From: Streptomyces sp. CB03234
Lineage (GTDB): Bacteria > Actinomycetota > Actinomycetes > Streptomycetales > Streptomycetaceae
Assembly: GCF_001905885.1 (NCBI RefSeq)
Contig: NZ_LIYH01000008.1
Location: 62,001 to 126,000 of the forward strand
Direction: 5' to 3'
Length of the DNA: 64,000 nt
Shown here piece after piece: positions 49,371-57,911 of this stretch (the stretch's first letter is position 1; each line of letters starts with the position of its first letter). The position numbers and the translations under genes are program-made. The notes under the pieces are model-generated. The model saw nothing but the letters and a program-made list of their open reading frames with translations. It made no database searches and was not told where the DNA came from.

Positions 49371-49637
49371 ATGCCTCGTCATCCCCGCGTCCGTCTGGTC
49401 GCCGTATGCGCCTCCATCGCCGGCGCGAGCGTCGCGGTCGCCACCCCCGCCGTGGCCGGGGAGCAGCCGCCCGCATCCGTCGGTGCGCCCGTCGTGACCG
49501 ACCTCAACAGCACGGGGCCGCTCAGCACGTCGCCCGACTCACCCGGGCACCAGGCCTCGCCGCTTCCGGTCGGTGGCAGCCTGCTCGGCGGCCTGCCCGC
49601 GGGTGGCCTGCCGGCGGGCCTGCCCGTCGGTGGCTGA
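49371..49637 (+). CDS. Small secreted Gly/Leu/Pro-repeat protein
   Basis: An 88-residue protein with a signal peptide ending in AVAGE (about residue 30) and a C-terminal low-complexity stretch SLLGGLPAGGLPAGLPVGG. AGGAG precedes the ATG. No family assigned; the tail recalls short repeats of Streptomyces surface proteins. Confidence 0.65.
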   Translation: MPRHPRVRLVAVCASIAGASVAVATPAVAGEQPPASVGAPVVTDLNSTGPLSTSPDSPGHQASPLPVGGSLLGGLPAGGLPAGLPVGG

Positions 49638-49653
49638 GTCCTCCCCCACCTGA

Positions 49654-49700
49654 ACGGGTGACCGTCATGTCCCGTAGTAGGGGACAGCAAGGTCACCCGT
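49654..49700. terminator. Nested hairpin before the PBP gene
   Basis: Outer arms ACGGGTGACC (49654-49663) and GGTCACCCGT (49691-49700) enclose an inner stem TGTCCC/GGGACA (49668-49673, 49681-49686). It lies 17 bases after one gene and 22 bases before the next, so it may be a terminator or a leader structure of the PBP mRNA. Confidence 0.6.
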
Positions 49701-49722
49701 ACAGAAAGGGGGGCGATCAGCC

Positions 49723-51612
49723 GTGCTGGGTCGAGGGGGGCGCAAGGCGTGGGTTCCGCGCGGGCTGCCGGGAGAAGGCCGCCGGTTCCGCATCGACTAT
49801 CCACGCCGGGGGCGGCGGGGAGCCCTCCGGTGGGTCCCGTCGTGGCGGCAGTTGCTCGGCGTCGCGCTGCTCTCCTTGGGCGCACTGGCCACGCTGGTGG
49901 GCCATGTCTACTCCACGGTGCAGATCACGGACGTGAACGCCTCCGCGCGCGCCGAGGCCAATGTGTACTACTGGGCGGACGGCACCCAGATGGTGAGTGT
50001 CGGGCCGGTCAACCGGCAGAACGTGCCCCTGTCCGACATCCCGCCGTCACTGCAGAACGCCGTGATCGCCACCGAGAACGCCACCTTCTACAGCGACCCC
50101 GGCTTCTCGGTGCGCGGGCTGGCCAGGGCCGTGGTGAACATGGCGCGCGGCCAGGAGGTGCAGGGCGGTTCCACCATCACGCAGCAGTACGTGAAGAACA
50201 CGTACCTGACACCGGAACAGACCCTGGACCGCAAGCTGCGCGAGCTGTGCCTGGCGGTCAAGCTGTCGAGATCGCTGTCCAAGCAGGAGATCCTCCAGGG
50301 GTACCTCAACACCAGCTGGTTCGGCCGGAACGCCTACGGTGTGCAGGCCGCGGCGGTGGCGTACTACGGCATGGACGCCAAGGACCTCGATCCCCCGCGC
50401 AGCGCCCTGCTGGCCGCGCTGCTCAAGGGCGGTGAGCTGTACGACCCCTCGCTGAGCGCGGCCCACCACCGCCGGGCCGTGCAGCGGTGGGGCTACGTCC
50501 TGGACCGGCAGGTGGAGCTCGGGTACCTGTCGAAGGCGGAGCGGGCCAAGTACACCGTCTTCCCCGAGCCCCGGCCGGCGTCGGTCTCCACCAACCTCTC
50601 CGGCCAGACCGGCTATCTGGTGGACGTGGCCAACAAGGACATCAAGAACCGCACCGGGCTGACGACCGAGCAGCTGGGGCGCGGCGGTTACCGGATCCGT
50701 ACCACCTTCGACAAGCGGGAGGTGGAGCGGTTGCGCACGACCGTGGAGCAGGTCCGGCAGACGTCGCTCGACCCGGCGCGCCGGATCGCCGACCGGGAGG
50801 TGGAGGTCGGCGCCGCGTCGGTCCGCCCGGGCGACGGGGCGGTGCTGGCGCTGTACGGAGGCTCGGACGCCACCGAGCACTTCGCCAACAACGCCGACAC
50901 GGCCGGTGTGCCGGTGGGCTCGGCCTTCACCCCGTTCGTCCTGGCGACGGCCCTCCAGCAGGGGGCCGGTTCCGTCGACGACGCGCCGCTCGCGCTGCGC
51001 CGGGCGCTGGTCCGTGGCGACAGCGGGGTCTACCGCCGGCTGGGCGAGGCGGTCGGGCTGGAGAAGGTGCGGGACCTCGCGGTCGGCTCCGGCCTGTTGC
51101 CGCTGAGCATGGCGCCCCTGGAGCCGTCCTTCCCCACCGGTACGTCGACCCCCAGCGCGATCCGGATGGCGGGCGCGTACGCGACGTTCGCCGCCGGCGG
51201 GCGGCAGGCCGACCCGTACTCCGTCACCGCGGTGAGCCACCTGGGCACGCCGCTGGAGGGGCTGGAGCGGCCGGCAGCCCGGCGGGCGCTGGACGCGGAG
51301 GTGGCGCGTGAGGTCTCGGACGCGCTGCGGGACGTGGCCGTCGACGCCATGGCCCCGGACGCCATCCGTACCCTCTCCCCCGTCGCCGCGGGGCGCACCG
51401 GTGACGAGGACCGGGTCCCCGCGTCCTGGTTCGTCGGCTACACCGGGCGACTGTCCACCGCCGTCACGGTCTTCCGCAGCAGGCCCGGTACGGACGGGCT
51501 GCTGCCCATGAACGGTGTGGGCGGAAGCGAGACCGACCGGGCCGACTTCCTGCCGCTGCGGGTCTGGTCGTCCTACATGACCGGTTCCCCGGCGTCACGC
51601 GAGGCCGGGTAG
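49723..51612 (+). CDS. Class A penicillin-binding protein with degenerate transpeptidase motifs
   Basis: A 629-residue bifunctional-type PBP with one membrane helix (about residues 47-66). The glycosyltransferase domain is complete in outline: ATENATFYSDPGFSVRGLARA (catalytic Glu kept), QGGSTITQQYVKNTYL, RKLRELCLAVKLSRSLSKQEILQGYLNTSWFGRNAYGVQAAA. In the transpeptidase part, the SxxK motif is S400-A-F-T403, without the Lys, and the KTG motif is R558-T-G. These losses should block acylation. It probably polymerises glycan but does not crosslink, or has become regulatory. Confidence 0.9.
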   Translation: MLGRGGRKAWVPRGLPGEGRRFRIDYPRRGRRGALRWVPSWRQLLGVALLSLGALATLVGHVYSTVQITDVNASARAEANVYYWADGTQMVSVGPVNRQNVPLSDIPPSLQNAVIATENATFYSDPGFSVRGLARAVVNMARGQEVQGGSTITQQYVKNTYLTPEQTLDRKLRELCLAVKLSRSLSKQEILQGYLNTSWFGRNAYGVQAAAVAYYGMDAKDLDPPRSALLAALLKGGELYDPSLSAAHHRRAVQRWGYVLDRQVELGYLSKAERAKYTVFPEPRPASVSTNLSGQTGYLVDVANKDIKNRTGLTTEQLGRGGYRIRTTFDKREVERLRTTVEQVRQTSLDPARRIADREVEVGAASVRPGDGAVLALYGGSDATEHFANNADTAGVPVGSAFTPFVLATALQQGAGSVDDAPLALRRALVRGDSGVYRRLGEAVGLEKVRDLAVGSGLLPLSMAPLEPSFPTGTSTPSAIRMAGAYATFAAGGRQADPYSVTAVSHLGTPLEGLERPAARRALDAEVAREVSDALRDVAVDAMAPDAIRTLSPVAAGRTGDEDRVPASWFVGYTGRLSTAVTVFRSRPGTDGLLPMNGVGGSETDRADFLPLRVWSSYMTGSPASREAG

Positions 51613-51620
51613 CGGCGGCC

Positions 51621-52796
51621 TCACAGCGCGCCGGCCATGCGGCGTACCGCTTCGGTGATCACCTCGGGGGAGGTGGCGAGGTTGAGGCGGGCGTGGCCGG
51701 CGCCGCCGGTTCCGCAGGGCGGGCCGGGGTGGAGCGCGACACGGGCGCGGTCGAGGAAGACGGCGGCCGGGTCGTCGCCCAGGCCGAGCGCCCGGCAGTC
51801 CAGCCACGCCAGGTACGTACCGTCACCGGGGATGTGGCGTACGCCGGGCAGGTGCTTGGCCAGGAGGTCGACGAGGAGGCGCCGATTGTCGTCCAGCCCG
51901 TCCAGTACGGCGTCGAGCCAGTCGCCGCCGTCCCGGAGCGCGGCGGTGTGGGCGATGACGCCGAGGTGGCTGGGCCCGTGGCCGACCTCGGGCGGCATCC
52001 GCGCCAGGTCGCCGGCGGCGGCCGGTCCCGCCACCGCGAGGGCGGCCTTGAGGCCGGCCAGGTTCCAGCCCTTGGACGCGGACATCAGCGAGAAGCCGGT
52101 CTCGGCTCCCGGCACGCTCAGGTACGGCACGAACCGCGCCGCGCGGGACACGACGGGGGCGTGGATCTCGTCGGCGACGACGCGTACGCCATGGCGGTCG
52201 GCGAGCGCCGCCACGGCCGCCAGTTCGCCGGCGGTGTGCACGGTGCCGGTGGGGTTGTGCGGGCTGCACAGCAGGTACGCCGCGCGGCGCCCGCCGGCGA
52301 CGGCCTGCCGGAACGCGTCTTCCAGGACCATCAGGTCGATCCGCCCCCGCGCGTCGAGCGGTGCCTCCACGACCTGGCGCGGCATGTGCTCCACGAACAG
52401 GTAGAAGGGGTTGTAGACGGGGCAGTTGACCACGACCGCGTCACCGGGGCCGGTGATCAGCTTCAGTACTTCGACGATGCCCAGCATCACGTCGGGCACG
52501 AGCCGGGTACGGTCCACCGCGAGTGTGTCCCAGCCCCACCGCTCGCTCGCGAACGACGCCAGCGCCTCGGCGTAGCCCGTCCCGGCCGGGTAGCCGGTGT
52601 CCCCGATGGCGATCGCGTCGGTGAGCGCCCGTGCCACCGGCCCGGCGAGCGGGACGTCCATCTCCGCCACCCACAGGGGCAGCACGTCGTCGGGGTACGT
52701 ACGCCACTTCACGCTGGTACGGCGGCGCAGTTGCTCCAGGGAGAGGTGCCGGAGCGGGTTCGGGTCGTCGGGCGAGCCGTGCGGTATCTGCTCCAT
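51621..52796 (-). CDS. MalY/PatB family aminotransferase (cystathionine beta-lyase-like)
   Basis: A 391-residue fold-type I PLP enzyme. N181 (CSPHNPTG), D209 (VVADEIHAP) and the Schiff-base K242 (SASKGWNLAGLK) are in place. The N-terminus RRTSVKWRTYPDDVLPLWVAEMDVP is characteristic of PatB/MalY. It should cleave C-S bonds of cystathionine or cysteine conjugates. It is convergent with the PBP gene, 8 bases from its stop. Confidence 0.92.
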   Translation of the reverse strand: MEQIPHGSPDDPNPLRHLSLEQLRRRTSVKWRTYPDDVLPLWVAEMDVPLAGPVARALTDAIAIGDTGYPAGTGYAEALASFASERWGWDTLAVDRTRLVPDVMLGIVEVLKLITGPGDAVVVNCPVYNPFYLFVEHMPRQVVEAPLDARGRIDLMVLEDAFRQAVAGGRRAAYLLCSPHNPTGTVHTAGELAAVAALADRHGVRVVADEIHAPVVSRAARFVPYLSVPGAETGFSLMSASKGWNLAGLKAALAVAGPAAAGDLARMPPEVGHGPSHLGVIAHTAALRDGGDWLDAVLDGLDDNRRLLVDLLAKHLPGVRHIPGDGTYLAWLDCRALGLGDDPAAVFLDRARVALHPGPPCGTGGAGHARLNLATSPEVITEAVRRMAGAL

Positions 52797-52904
52797 GCCC
52801 GGCGATTCTAGGCGTCGGGCGGCGGATCCGCCCGGGTCACTCGTGCCGGTGGTCCGGCCCCCGAACGGCGCCGGGGCGGCGGTGGTCTGCGGGAAGGTGG
52901 GGGG

Positions 52905-53366
52905 ATGCGCCGGATCGTACCCCTCGCTCTCGCCGTCCTCCTCGGGGCCACGGGATGTGTGTCCGTGCCGCGCACGGCCGCCGCGCCGCCCCAGCCGAAG
53001 CAATGGGCGCCGGCGGGCGATCCCGTGCCCCCTCCCGTCCACTGGCGCCGGCCGCCCGAGCCCCCGCCGCGTGAGGAACTCGCCACCATCGGCCCGCTGT
53101 CCGGGCCGTCCCGCGTGCCGGTGCGGCACGACCGCCGTACGGCTGAGCGGCCGGCGCGCGCGTGGGCCGTGCCGGAGCCGCCCCCGCGGAGGGCTCCCGC
53201 CCCGGCGGACAGGCCTCAGCGGCCGCGGCCACGACCGGAGCGGCCGGCCCCGCACGTCCCGGTGCCGCCACGGCCGACGTACGGCATGGACGACGTGTGC
53301 CGTGCGTCCCAGGGAGTCACGGACCCGGCCATCACAGCGCTGTGCCACGGCATGTACGGGAGGTGA
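52905..53366 (+). CDS. Proline-rich lipoprotein
   Basis: A 153-residue lipoprotein with lipobox GATGC (C18), a long Pro/Arg-rich stalk (about residues 25-125) and a compact conserved end TYGMDDVCRASQGVTDPAITALCHGMYGR with two Cys. The tail seems to be the functional domain; the family is known to me only as hypothetical. Its stop abuts that of the convergent MFS gene. Confidence 0.72.
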   Translation: MRRIVPLALAVLLGATGCVSVPRTAAAPPQPKQWAPAGDPVPPPVHWRRPPEPPPREELATIGPLSGPSRVPVRHDRRTAERPARAWAVPEPPPRRAPAPADRPQRPRPRPERPAPHVPVPPRPTYGMDDVCRASQGVTDPAITALCHGMYGR

Positions 53367-53367
53367 G

Positions 53368-54915
53368 TCACGCCCCGCCCGGTCCCATCCCTCCCTTGAG
53401 GCGCTCGATGTCGGAGGGGCGCACCTGGATGACCAGCAGGGCGACGAGTGCCGCGACGGCGGTGAAGATCGCCGCGACGACGAAGGCGGCGGAGACTCCG
53501 GACGTCAGGACGTGATCGGCCCACGGTGGCGGCAGCTCTCCGGTGCGCTGGAACCGCAGCCGTTCCGCCGGGCTGGCCTGCGAGAGGAAGGCGGGCACCT
53601 GCTTCTTCGCCTCGTTGGCGCTCGCCGTACCGAACATCGTGACCAGGATGGACAGGCCGAGCGAACCGCCCACCTGCTGGGTGGCGTTGAGGAGGCCGGA
53701 TGCCGCGCCCGTCTCCTGGACGGGGACGTCGGACAGCGCCATCAGGGTCAGCGAGACGAACTCCATCCCCATGCCGAGGCCGAAGACGAGCATCGGTCCC
53801 AGCACACTGCCGAGGTAGGTGGAGTGCACATCGGTCAGGGTCAGCCAGGCCAGGCCCGCCGCCGCGAGCAGCCCTCCGGTCACCATGAAGGGCTTCGGTC
53901 CGTACCGGGGCAGGAGCTGGGAGGCGAGGCCGGCGCCGACCGCGATGATGGCGCTGACCGGGAGGAACGCCAGGCCGGCTCTGAGCGGGCTGAAGTCCAG
54001 CACGTTCTGCACGAAGAGCGTGAGGAAGAAGAACATGCCGAACATCGCGGCGGCGAGGCTGAGCATGATCGCGTACGTGCCCGCACGGTTGCGGTCGGCG
54101 AACATGTGCAGGGGCGTGATCGGCTGCCTGGAGCGCCGCTCCACGAAGACGAACACCGCGAGGATCACCACGGCGACGCCGAAGGACGCCACGGTGAGCG
54201 GGTCGCTCCAGCCGTCCTGCGCCGCGCGGATGAACCCGTAGACGAGCAGGACCATGCCGAGGGTGGAGGTCAGCGCTCCGGTGACGTCGAAGTTCCCGGG
54301 GTGGCGTTCGGACTCCTTGATCCACTTCGGCGTCGCGAGGGCGATGAGCAGCCCGATCGGTACGTTGACGAACAGCACCCAGCGCCAGTCGAGCCATTCG
54401 ACGAGGACGCCGCCCGCGAGCAGCCCGATGGCGCTGCCGCCGGCGGAGACGGCGGCGAACACGCCGAACGCCCGGTTGCGCTCCGGCCCCTCCTTGAACG
54501 TCGTGCTGATCAGGGCCAGGGACGTCGGGGAGGCGATGGCGCCGCCGACGCCCTGGAGGGCACGCGCGGCGAGGAGTTGTCCGGAGTTCTGGGCAAGTCC
54601 GCCGAGCAGCGAGGCGAGGACGAACAGCAGCACACCGAAGATGAACACCCGGCGGCGGCCGAGGATGTCGCCCGCGCGGCCACCGAGCAGCAGCAGGCCG
54701 CCGAAGGTGAGCGTGTAGGCGTTGACCACCCAGGAGAGGTTCGTGGTCGAGAAGTGCAGCGAGCTCTGGATGTGCGGCAGGGCGATGTTCACGATGGTGA
54801 TGTCGAGGACCACCATCAGCTGACACGAGGCGATGACCAGCAGCGCCATCGCGTTGCCGCCGCCCCGCTGCGGGGTGGCGCTCTGCGGTACGGGGGTCGG
54901 CTGCGGTCTGGTCAT
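53368..54915 (-). CDS. MFS multidrug exporter, EmrB/QacA (DHA2) family
   Basis: A 515-residue protein with 14 predicted membrane helices. The DHA2 motif C region LDITIVNIALPHIQSSLHFSTTNLSWVVNAYTLTFGGLLLLGGRAGDILGRRRVF is near the N-terminus. It exports hydrophobic compounds by proton antiport. I prefer the ATG at 54915, which has GAGGG at 9 bases; the ATG at 54924 sits directly on that ribosome binding site. Two tandem 21-base repeats and a dyad lie upstream, but no TetR gene is adjacent. Confidence 0.92.
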   Translation of the reverse strand: MTRPQPTPVPQSATPQRGGGNAMALLVIASCQLMVVLDITIVNIALPHIQSSLHFSTTNLSWVVNAYTLTFGGLLLLGGRAGDILGRRRVFIFGVLLFVLASLLGGLAQNSGQLLAARALQGVGGAIASPTSLALISTTFKEGPERNRAFGVFAAVSAGGSAIGLLAGGVLVEWLDWRWVLFVNVPIGLLIALATPKWIKESERHPGNFDVTGALTSTLGMVLLVYGFIRAAQDGWSDPLTVASFGVAVVILAVFVFVERRSRQPITPLHMFADRNRAGTYAIMLSLAAAMFGMFFFLTLFVQNVLDFSPLRAGLAFLPVSAIIAVGAGLASQLLPRYGPKPFMVTGGLLAAAGLAWLTLTDVHSTYLGSVLGPMLVFGLGMGMEFVSLTLMALSDVPVQETGAASGLLNATQQVGGSLGLSILVTMFGTASANEAKKQVPAFLSQASPAERLRFQRTGELPPPWADHVLTSGVSAAFVVAAIFTAVAALVALLVIQVRPSDIERLKGGMGPGGA

Positions 54916-54932
54916 GAGGCGCATCCCTCACC

Positions 54933-54981
54933 GGAGGGTCAGCGGACGGTTCCGGAGCGTCAGTAGACGGTTTCGTTCACT
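54933..54981 (-). promoter_or_regulatory. Tandem 21-base repeat and dyad upstream of the DHA2 exporter
   Basis: Two head-to-tail 21-base units (54933-54953, 54954-54974) are identical at 17 positions, with the core GACGGTT. Overlapping the second is the dyad AGT-N2-ACG-N4-CGT-N2-ACT (54962-54981), the form of a TetR-type operator. Two units at two helical turns suggest cooperative repressor binding. Confidence 0.55.
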
Positions 54982-55166
54982 ATTCGACCGTAAGGCCGGA
55001 GGATGAGCCGGACCAGTCGATCACGCGAACCGTCCGCCGTGACGTGCCGACTCCGTGCCGGACCGCCCGGTTCCGGATCGGTACGTCACCACACGCTCTC
55101 CCCTGGTGTTCCGTGCCTCGTCGCAAGGGCGCGCCGCCGGGCGATCAACACCCTTACGCTGAAGGG

Positions 55167-55571
55167 GTGAACAACGACGTATCCAAAGAGCCGCTCTGGC
55201 GGCACATCGTCGGTGACGTGCTGCGCCGCGAACGCCTCGCGCAGGAACGGACGCTGAAGGACGTGGCCGGCGCGGCCCGGATCTCGATGCCCTATCTCTC
55301 CGAGCTGGAGCGCGGCCGCAAGGAGGCGTCGTCGGAGGTCCTCGCGGCCGCCGCTCGCGCCCTCGGCCTCGGACTGGCCGATCTCCTCGCGCTGGCCCAG
55401 GCGGACCTCGCCCGTCTCGCGCGTACGGGCCGGGCACAGCCGGCCGGACGGCGCGCCGTCGCCCCGGTGAGCGACGGTTCCGCCGTGAGCGAGACCGGCG
55501 TCCGGCGGGTGAGGGTGGCCGGCGCGTCGCGGCCGAGTACGCGGCAGGCCCGGCTGGGGCTCGCCGCCTAG
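55167..55571 (+). CDS. XRE family regulator, ClgR/PopR-like
   Basis: A 134-residue protein with an N-terminal helix-turn-helix (LRRERLAQERTLKDVAGAARISMPYLSELERGRKEASSEVLAAAARALGLGLADLLALAQADL, about residues 20-82) that is very close in pattern to ClgR/PopR, the activators of clp protease genes in actinobacteria. The C-terminal 50 residues look disordered. No clp gene is in the window. GTG at 55167 follows GAAGG closely, and this start is a best guess. Confidence 0.82.
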   Translation: MNNDVSKEPLWRHIVGDVLRRERLAQERTLKDVAGAARISMPYLSELERGRKEASSEVLAAAARALGLGLADLLALAQADLARLARTGRAQPAGRRAVAPVSDGSAVSETGVRRVRVAGASRPSTRQARLGLAA

Positions 55572-55689
55572 CGCGTCCGGGTGGACGTTGGCACCGGTGC
55601 GCGGCGGTGCCGCCGTCCTCCTGGGCGGCCCAGTGGCCGAAGTCCTCGCCGAAGTAGGCCGGTTGGGCGGGGCTCGTCCGGCCACCCGG

Positions 55690-56171
55690 TCACGCCGCGG
55701 CGATCTGAGTCCCCGTGAGGTCCAGTTCGCCGACGGCCTGGTCGCCGCTGAGCTCTCCGGTGCGGCGGAAGCCGAGCCGGTGGTGGAAGCGTTCGGGGCC
55801 GTGGTCGCCCGGGACCCAGGCCACCGTCGCACGGGTTCCGCCGCGCCGGCGGATCTCCTCGCACACGGTCTCCACCGCGAAGCGCCCGTACCCCATGCCC
55901 TGGTGGCCGGCGGCGATGTTGAGGCGCCAGATTCCGTTGCGGAGGCGGTCGTCCGCGTCGTCGGGGTCGAACCGGACGCCGAAGAAGCCCATGACGAAGC
56001 CGACCGGTTCGGCACCGTCGAGGATCAGGCGATGTCGGGCTGTACGTACGCCTCGGCGAGTGACCGGACGACCGGTGCGACGAGTCCTTCCTGGTCGGGG
56101 CGTATGCGCAGCCGGCAGGCGGCGTCGACGTTGTCCGGGGTGACCTTCTTCAGGCGCCGTGCGGATGACAT
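55690..56171 (-). pseudogene. Frameshifted GNAT N-acetyltransferase gene
   Basis: The N-terminal half (MSSARRLKKVTPDNVDAACRLRIRPDQEG...AEAYVQPDIA) stops at a TGA at 56025-56027. The C-terminal half continues in another frame (LILDGAEPVGFVMGFFGVRFDPDD...NIAAGHQGMGYGRFAVETVCEEIRRRGG), with the acetyl-CoA loop QGMGYG. Relatives read PDIAWPRLILDG at this point, so a few codons and the frame have been lost. Together they make a spermine/spermidine-acetyltransferase-like protein of about 160 residues. The second half alone would have no proper start. Confidence 0.75.
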
Positions 56172-56236
56172 GTCCGCACCCTACAAGTCGCCCCGCGCGG
56201 GCCGACCGCCGGTCAGGTTGAGGGGTGCCACGGCTG

Positions 56237-57253
56237 TCACCGGCCGATGAGGACCACCCAGACCTGTCCGGTCGCGAAGGTGAGGGGCTGTCCGGCGGGT
56301 GTGGTGAAGGTGGTGCCGCCGGTGGCCGCCGGCCGGTTCCACCGTGCGTCGTGGCTCCTGCCGTCGCGGAGGACGAGCGCGGTGCCGGATCCCACGGTCT
56401 CGGTGTACGGGGTGACGTTTCCGCCCCGGTCCCGGAACCGCGAGGGCCGGACGTCGACGTTCTGCACCACGACCGTCCGGGCCGCCGCCTGCCCGCCGTC
56501 CGTGGTGCGGGCGGGCGCCCCGTCCATGGCCACGAGCCATCGCCGGGCGCTGTCCGACCAGGTGAAGGTGAAGCGTGCCGCCGGGTAGCGCACGGTGTGC
56601 TCGTTCACCTGCCTGCCGCCCGCGGGCGCCGCGCCGAACCGGAAGCCGATGTCCTTGGCCTTGTCGGCCTTCGGGACGGCGGCCAGGGCGCGTTCGGGCC
56701 TGACGTACAGGTTGTGCGGGGCCGGGCGGTCCTGGCCGCGGAAGTACGCCCGGGGGACGTCGCTGGGTGTCAGGGCGAACAGCGGGGCGGCATCGATCAG
56801 GGGGCGGAGCGCGGACTGCTCTCCGGAGTAGGCGAGGGCGGGGCGGCCGAACTGCCGCAGCAGTTCCAGGTCGGATTCGCGGGCGCTGCGTACCGGCCCC
56901 ACCGTGCGGGGCAGCTGCGAGGAGTAGACGGCGAGGAGCCGGCTCTGCCCGGCCTCGACCTGCTCGACGTAGACGATGTCGGCCGCGCCGAGGCCGGTGT
57001 GGGGCCGCGCCGGGCGGACGTTGTCGATCTTGACGGTGAGCACCGGGGCGGGCTCGGCCCGGAGCCCTGTGAAGGGCGACACGCCCTGCCGGGTGGGGCT
57101 GGACGGGACGGGCGGGGGTGGCGTGGTCGCGCTCGGCGGCGGCTGGGGCTCGGGACCGGGTCCCGAGCATGCGTAAAGGCCGGCGGTCATGGCCGCGGAC
57201 ACCACCACGGCGACGGCTGCACCGGCCAGTACCGACTTGCGCCTGGCACCCAT
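56237..57253 (-). CDS. DUF3048 domain lipoprotein (YerB-like)
   Basis: A 338-residue lipoprotein (C29 in LYACSG), with a Pro/Ser/Thr linker (about 31-52) followed by the DUF3048 double domain: SPFTGLRAEPAPVLTVKIDNVRPARPHTGLGAADIVYVEQVEAGQSRLLAVYSSQLPRTVGPVRSARESD, and a C-terminal WSDSARRWLVAMDGAP...QNVDVRPS. Surface-located and of unknown function. AGGA/CAGGA-type ribosome binding site precedes the ATG at 57253. Confidence 0.87.
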   Translation of the reverse strand: MGARRKSVLAGAAVAVVVSAAMTAGLYACSGPGPEPQPPPSATTPPPPVPSSPTRQGVSPFTGLRAEPAPVLTVKIDNVRPARPHTGLGAADIVYVEQVEAGQSRLLAVYSSQLPRTVGPVRSARESDLELLRQFGRPALAYSGEQSALRPLIDAAPLFALTPSDVPRAYFRGQDRPAPHNLYVRPERALAAVPKADKAKDIGFRFGAAPAGGRQVNEHTVRYPAARFTFTWSDSARRWLVAMDGAPARTTDGGQAAARTVVVQNVDVRPSRFRDRGGNVTPYTETVGSGTALVLRDGRSHDARWNRPAATGGTTFTTPAGQPLTFATGQVWVVLIGR

Positions 57254-57324
57254 CGGTCCTGCTCCTGCCTGCCTCAAGTGGACCACGAAAAGCAGTGCCG
57301 GAACAGAGCCGGAGCCGGGTCACT

Positions 57325-57816
57325 TCAGGGCGTCGCCCCGATGCTCCAGAAGTGGTACGCGACCACACCGGCGAGGCACAGCAGGACGACCCAGGAGCCG
57401 ACACCCGTGTGTCTCCCCTTCCCCCCGGACCGGGCGGGCTTGTTCTGCCGCCGGGGCCGTGCCGCCGCCTTGCGCCCGGCGCCGCGCGGCGTCGCCGCGG
57501 GGCCGGCGGCGTCGGCGACTGCGGCTTCGGCAGCGGTCTCGGCGAGCAGGCGCCGGCACGCGGCGGCGAGCTCCGCCGTGCCGACGGACAGCGGCATCAC
57601 GGCTTCCGAGCGGGCCGGGGCGGTGGTTCCGCCGTCGAGGATGCGGCCCGCCCGGAGGAGTATCTCGTCGCGGCCCCCGGCGGGGGCGAGGCTGATCCAG
57701 CGCTTGACGTGCTCGCCACGGATGACCACGCCCCCGGACCGCTCACGGTAGACGGTGTGCTCCCGCCACAGCACTCCCGCCAACTCGCTCGCGGCCTCCC
57801 GCAGTTGCGCACTCAT
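57325..57816 (-). CDS. Tail-anchored membrane protein of unknown function
   Basis: A 163-residue protein: an N-terminal globular part (residues 1-100, LREAASELAGVLWREHTVYRERSGGVVIRGEHVKRWISLAPAGGRDEILLRAGRIL), a basic linker (GRKAAARPRRQNKPARSGGKGR) and one C-terminal helix (GVGSWVVLLCLAGVVAYHFW). No family recognised. ATG at 57816 has GGAGG about 12 bases upstream. Confidence 0.65.
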   Translation of the reverse strand: MSAQLREAASELAGVLWREHTVYRERSGGVVIRGEHVKRWISLAPAGGRDEILLRAGRILDGGTTAPARSEAVMPLSVGTAELAAACRRLLAETAAEAAVADAAGPAATPRGAGRKAAARPRRQNKPARSGGKGRHTGVGSWVVLLCLAGVVAYHFWSIGATP

Positions 57817-57911
57817 GCGCCGCCCCCTCCTCCGTACGCCAATGGATGAAACACCGCACTCTAGCGTCAGGTACACACCAAACCGACGCGGGGGCCAGCA
57901 CACTGGAGGCC

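Noticed and set aside
52597..54966. Plus-strand open frame of nearly 800 residues antisense to the DHA2 exporter
   Set aside because: Low-complexity His/Glu/Arg/Gly composition typical of antisense frames in high-GC DNA; the minus strand encodes a clear 14-helix transporter.
55572..55689. Minus-strand stretch resembling coding sequence (PAYFGEDFGHWAAQ)
   Set aside because: Too short, no start or stop context and no recognisable family; possibly a further gene remnant but not supportable.
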